DNA of 64,000 nt from Bacteroidaceae bacterium HV4-6-C5C (lineage in GTDB: Bacteria > Bacteroidota > Bacteroidia > Bacteroidales > Bacteroidaceae). The notes beneath the pieces are model-generated. The model was given only the letters and a program-made list of their open reading frames with translations, did not search any database and was not told the DNA's origin. The DNA lies in contig VOIU01000005.1 in NCBI GenBank assembly GCA_007896885.1, positions 1-64,000 on the forward strand, written 5' to 3'. Shown here one piece after another: positions 63,560-64,000 of this stretch (positions are counted from its first letter, which is position 1; each line of letters begins with the position of its first letter). Position numbers and translations under genes: made by a program.

Positions 63560-64000
63560 TTAGAGTTTAGGACCGGCAACAACCAATGCTTTACCAGCTT
63601 CTTTACCTTCGAACTTAGCAAAGTTCTTGATGAAGCGTGCAGCCAAATCTTTTGCTTTTTCTTCCCATTTGCAAGCGCATTCGTAAGTATCGCGAGGGTC
63701 AAGGATCTTAGGATCTACACCTGGCAATTCTGTAGGAACTACGAAATCGAAGAAAGGAATAACCTTTGTAGGAGCCTTGTCGATAGAACCGTCAAGGATA
63801 GCGTCAATGATACCACGAGTATCTTTGATAGAGATACGTTTGCCGCTACCATTCCAACCTGTGTTAACCAAGTATGCTTTAGCACCTGATTTTTCCATCT
63901 TCTTAACCAATTCTTCTCCGTATTTAGTTGGGTGTAAGCTCAAAAAAGCAGCACCGAAACAAGCAGAGAATGTAGGAGTTGGTTCAGTGATACCACGTTC
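63560..64000 (-). CDS. pckA: PEP carboxykinase (ATP), C-terminal part
   Basis: The 3' end of a minus-strand gene that continues past the window end; 146 codons are visible. The sequence [20 protein letters not shown], then [44 protein letters not shown] identifies the C-terminal domain of ATP-dependent PEP carboxykinase (LVNTGW and KRISIKDTR). The frame is open through base 64000, in phase. The enzyme interconverts PEP and oxaloacetate and, in rumen and gut Bacteroidetes, fixes CO2 in the direction that feeds malate, fumarate and then succinate via frdCAB. Confidence 0.93.
   Translation of the reverse strand, partial: ERGITEPTPTFSACFGAAFLSLHPTKYGEELVKKMEKSGAKAYLVNTGWNGSGKRISIKDTRGIIDAILDGSIDKAPTKVIPFFDFVVPTELPGVDPKILDPRDTYECACKWEEKAKDLAARFIKNFAKFEGKEAGKALVVAGPKL

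Overview
The window looks like chromosomal DNA from a Bacteroides-type organism (order Bacteroidales). It holds a SusC/SusD outer-membrane glycan-import locus, TPR-HTH membrane regulators, DUF3244 and DUF4369 proteins, a Bacteroidales-type radical SAM/lipoprotein pair, a fumarate reductase/succinate dehydrogenase CAB operon and ATP-dependent PEP carboxykinase. Several promoters match the Bacteroides pattern TTTG-N19-21-TAnnTTTG. I saw no phage, insertion sequence, rRNA, tRNA or CRISPR array, so this is mostly ordinary vertically inherited chromosome with a few accessory systems.

Layout. 1-6.0 kb: a small DUF3244 protein, a TPR membrane regulator, a repeat-rich intergenic region, a cupin protein and a GH2 beta-mannosidase, all on the minus strand. 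6.2-10 kb: an ADP-forming acyl-CoA synthetase, then a lipoprotein and radical SAM/SPASM enzyme pair of unknown product. 10-15.6 kb (minus): YifB/ComM ATPase, a thioredoxin-fold lipoprotein that has lost its CxxC, a TPR/OmpA-like lipoprotein and XerD. 15.7-31 kb (plus): housekeeping operons aroQ-pyk-O-methyltransferase-rbfA-lolE-like, a PAS histidine kinase, a Ca2+-type P-ATPase with a HAD phosphatase and ribF, an acetyltransferase-like protein, and parE-coaD-S41 protease followed by a 51-residue membrane protein. 31-36.3 kb: divergent PAP2 phosphatase and AraC regulator, then frdCAB, the core of anaerobic fumarate respiration. 36.3-49.2 kb: a candidate small RNA, a His-rich periplasmic protein and a compact starch-utilisation locus (susR-like, susC, susD, susE-like, GH13 amylase, GH97 alpha-glucosidase). 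49.3-55.9 kb (minus): YfhO membrane protein, ahcY, acyl-CoA ligase, XRE-cupin regulator. 56-61 kb: TonB-dependent receptor, divergent lipoprotein and a membrane-bound winged-helix regulator. 61-64 kb: rpsO, typA/bipA and the 3' part of pckA, which runs off the window.

How they work together. In the starch locus the SusD and SusE lipoproteins would bind maltooligosaccharides at the surface, the lipoprotein amylase would cut starch, SusC would import the products and the exported GH97 enzyme would release glucose; the SusR-like inner-membrane protein would sense maltose-type sugars. Glycolysis (pyk), PEP carboxykinase and fumarate reductase then supply the mixed-acid fermentation typical of Bacteroides.

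The best candidates for undescribed biology are the radical SAM/lipoprotein pair (8.4-10 kb), the TonB receptor/lipoprotein/membrane wHTH trio with a matching 11-bp-spaced direct repeat (56.5-60.9 kb), a four-copy 22-bp-phased repeat array (2.52-2.60 kb), a promoter-terminator unit that looks like a small RNA (36.55-36.62 kb) and a palindrome cluster (56.28-56.40 kb). All functional calls come from reading the sequence; no database search was run.
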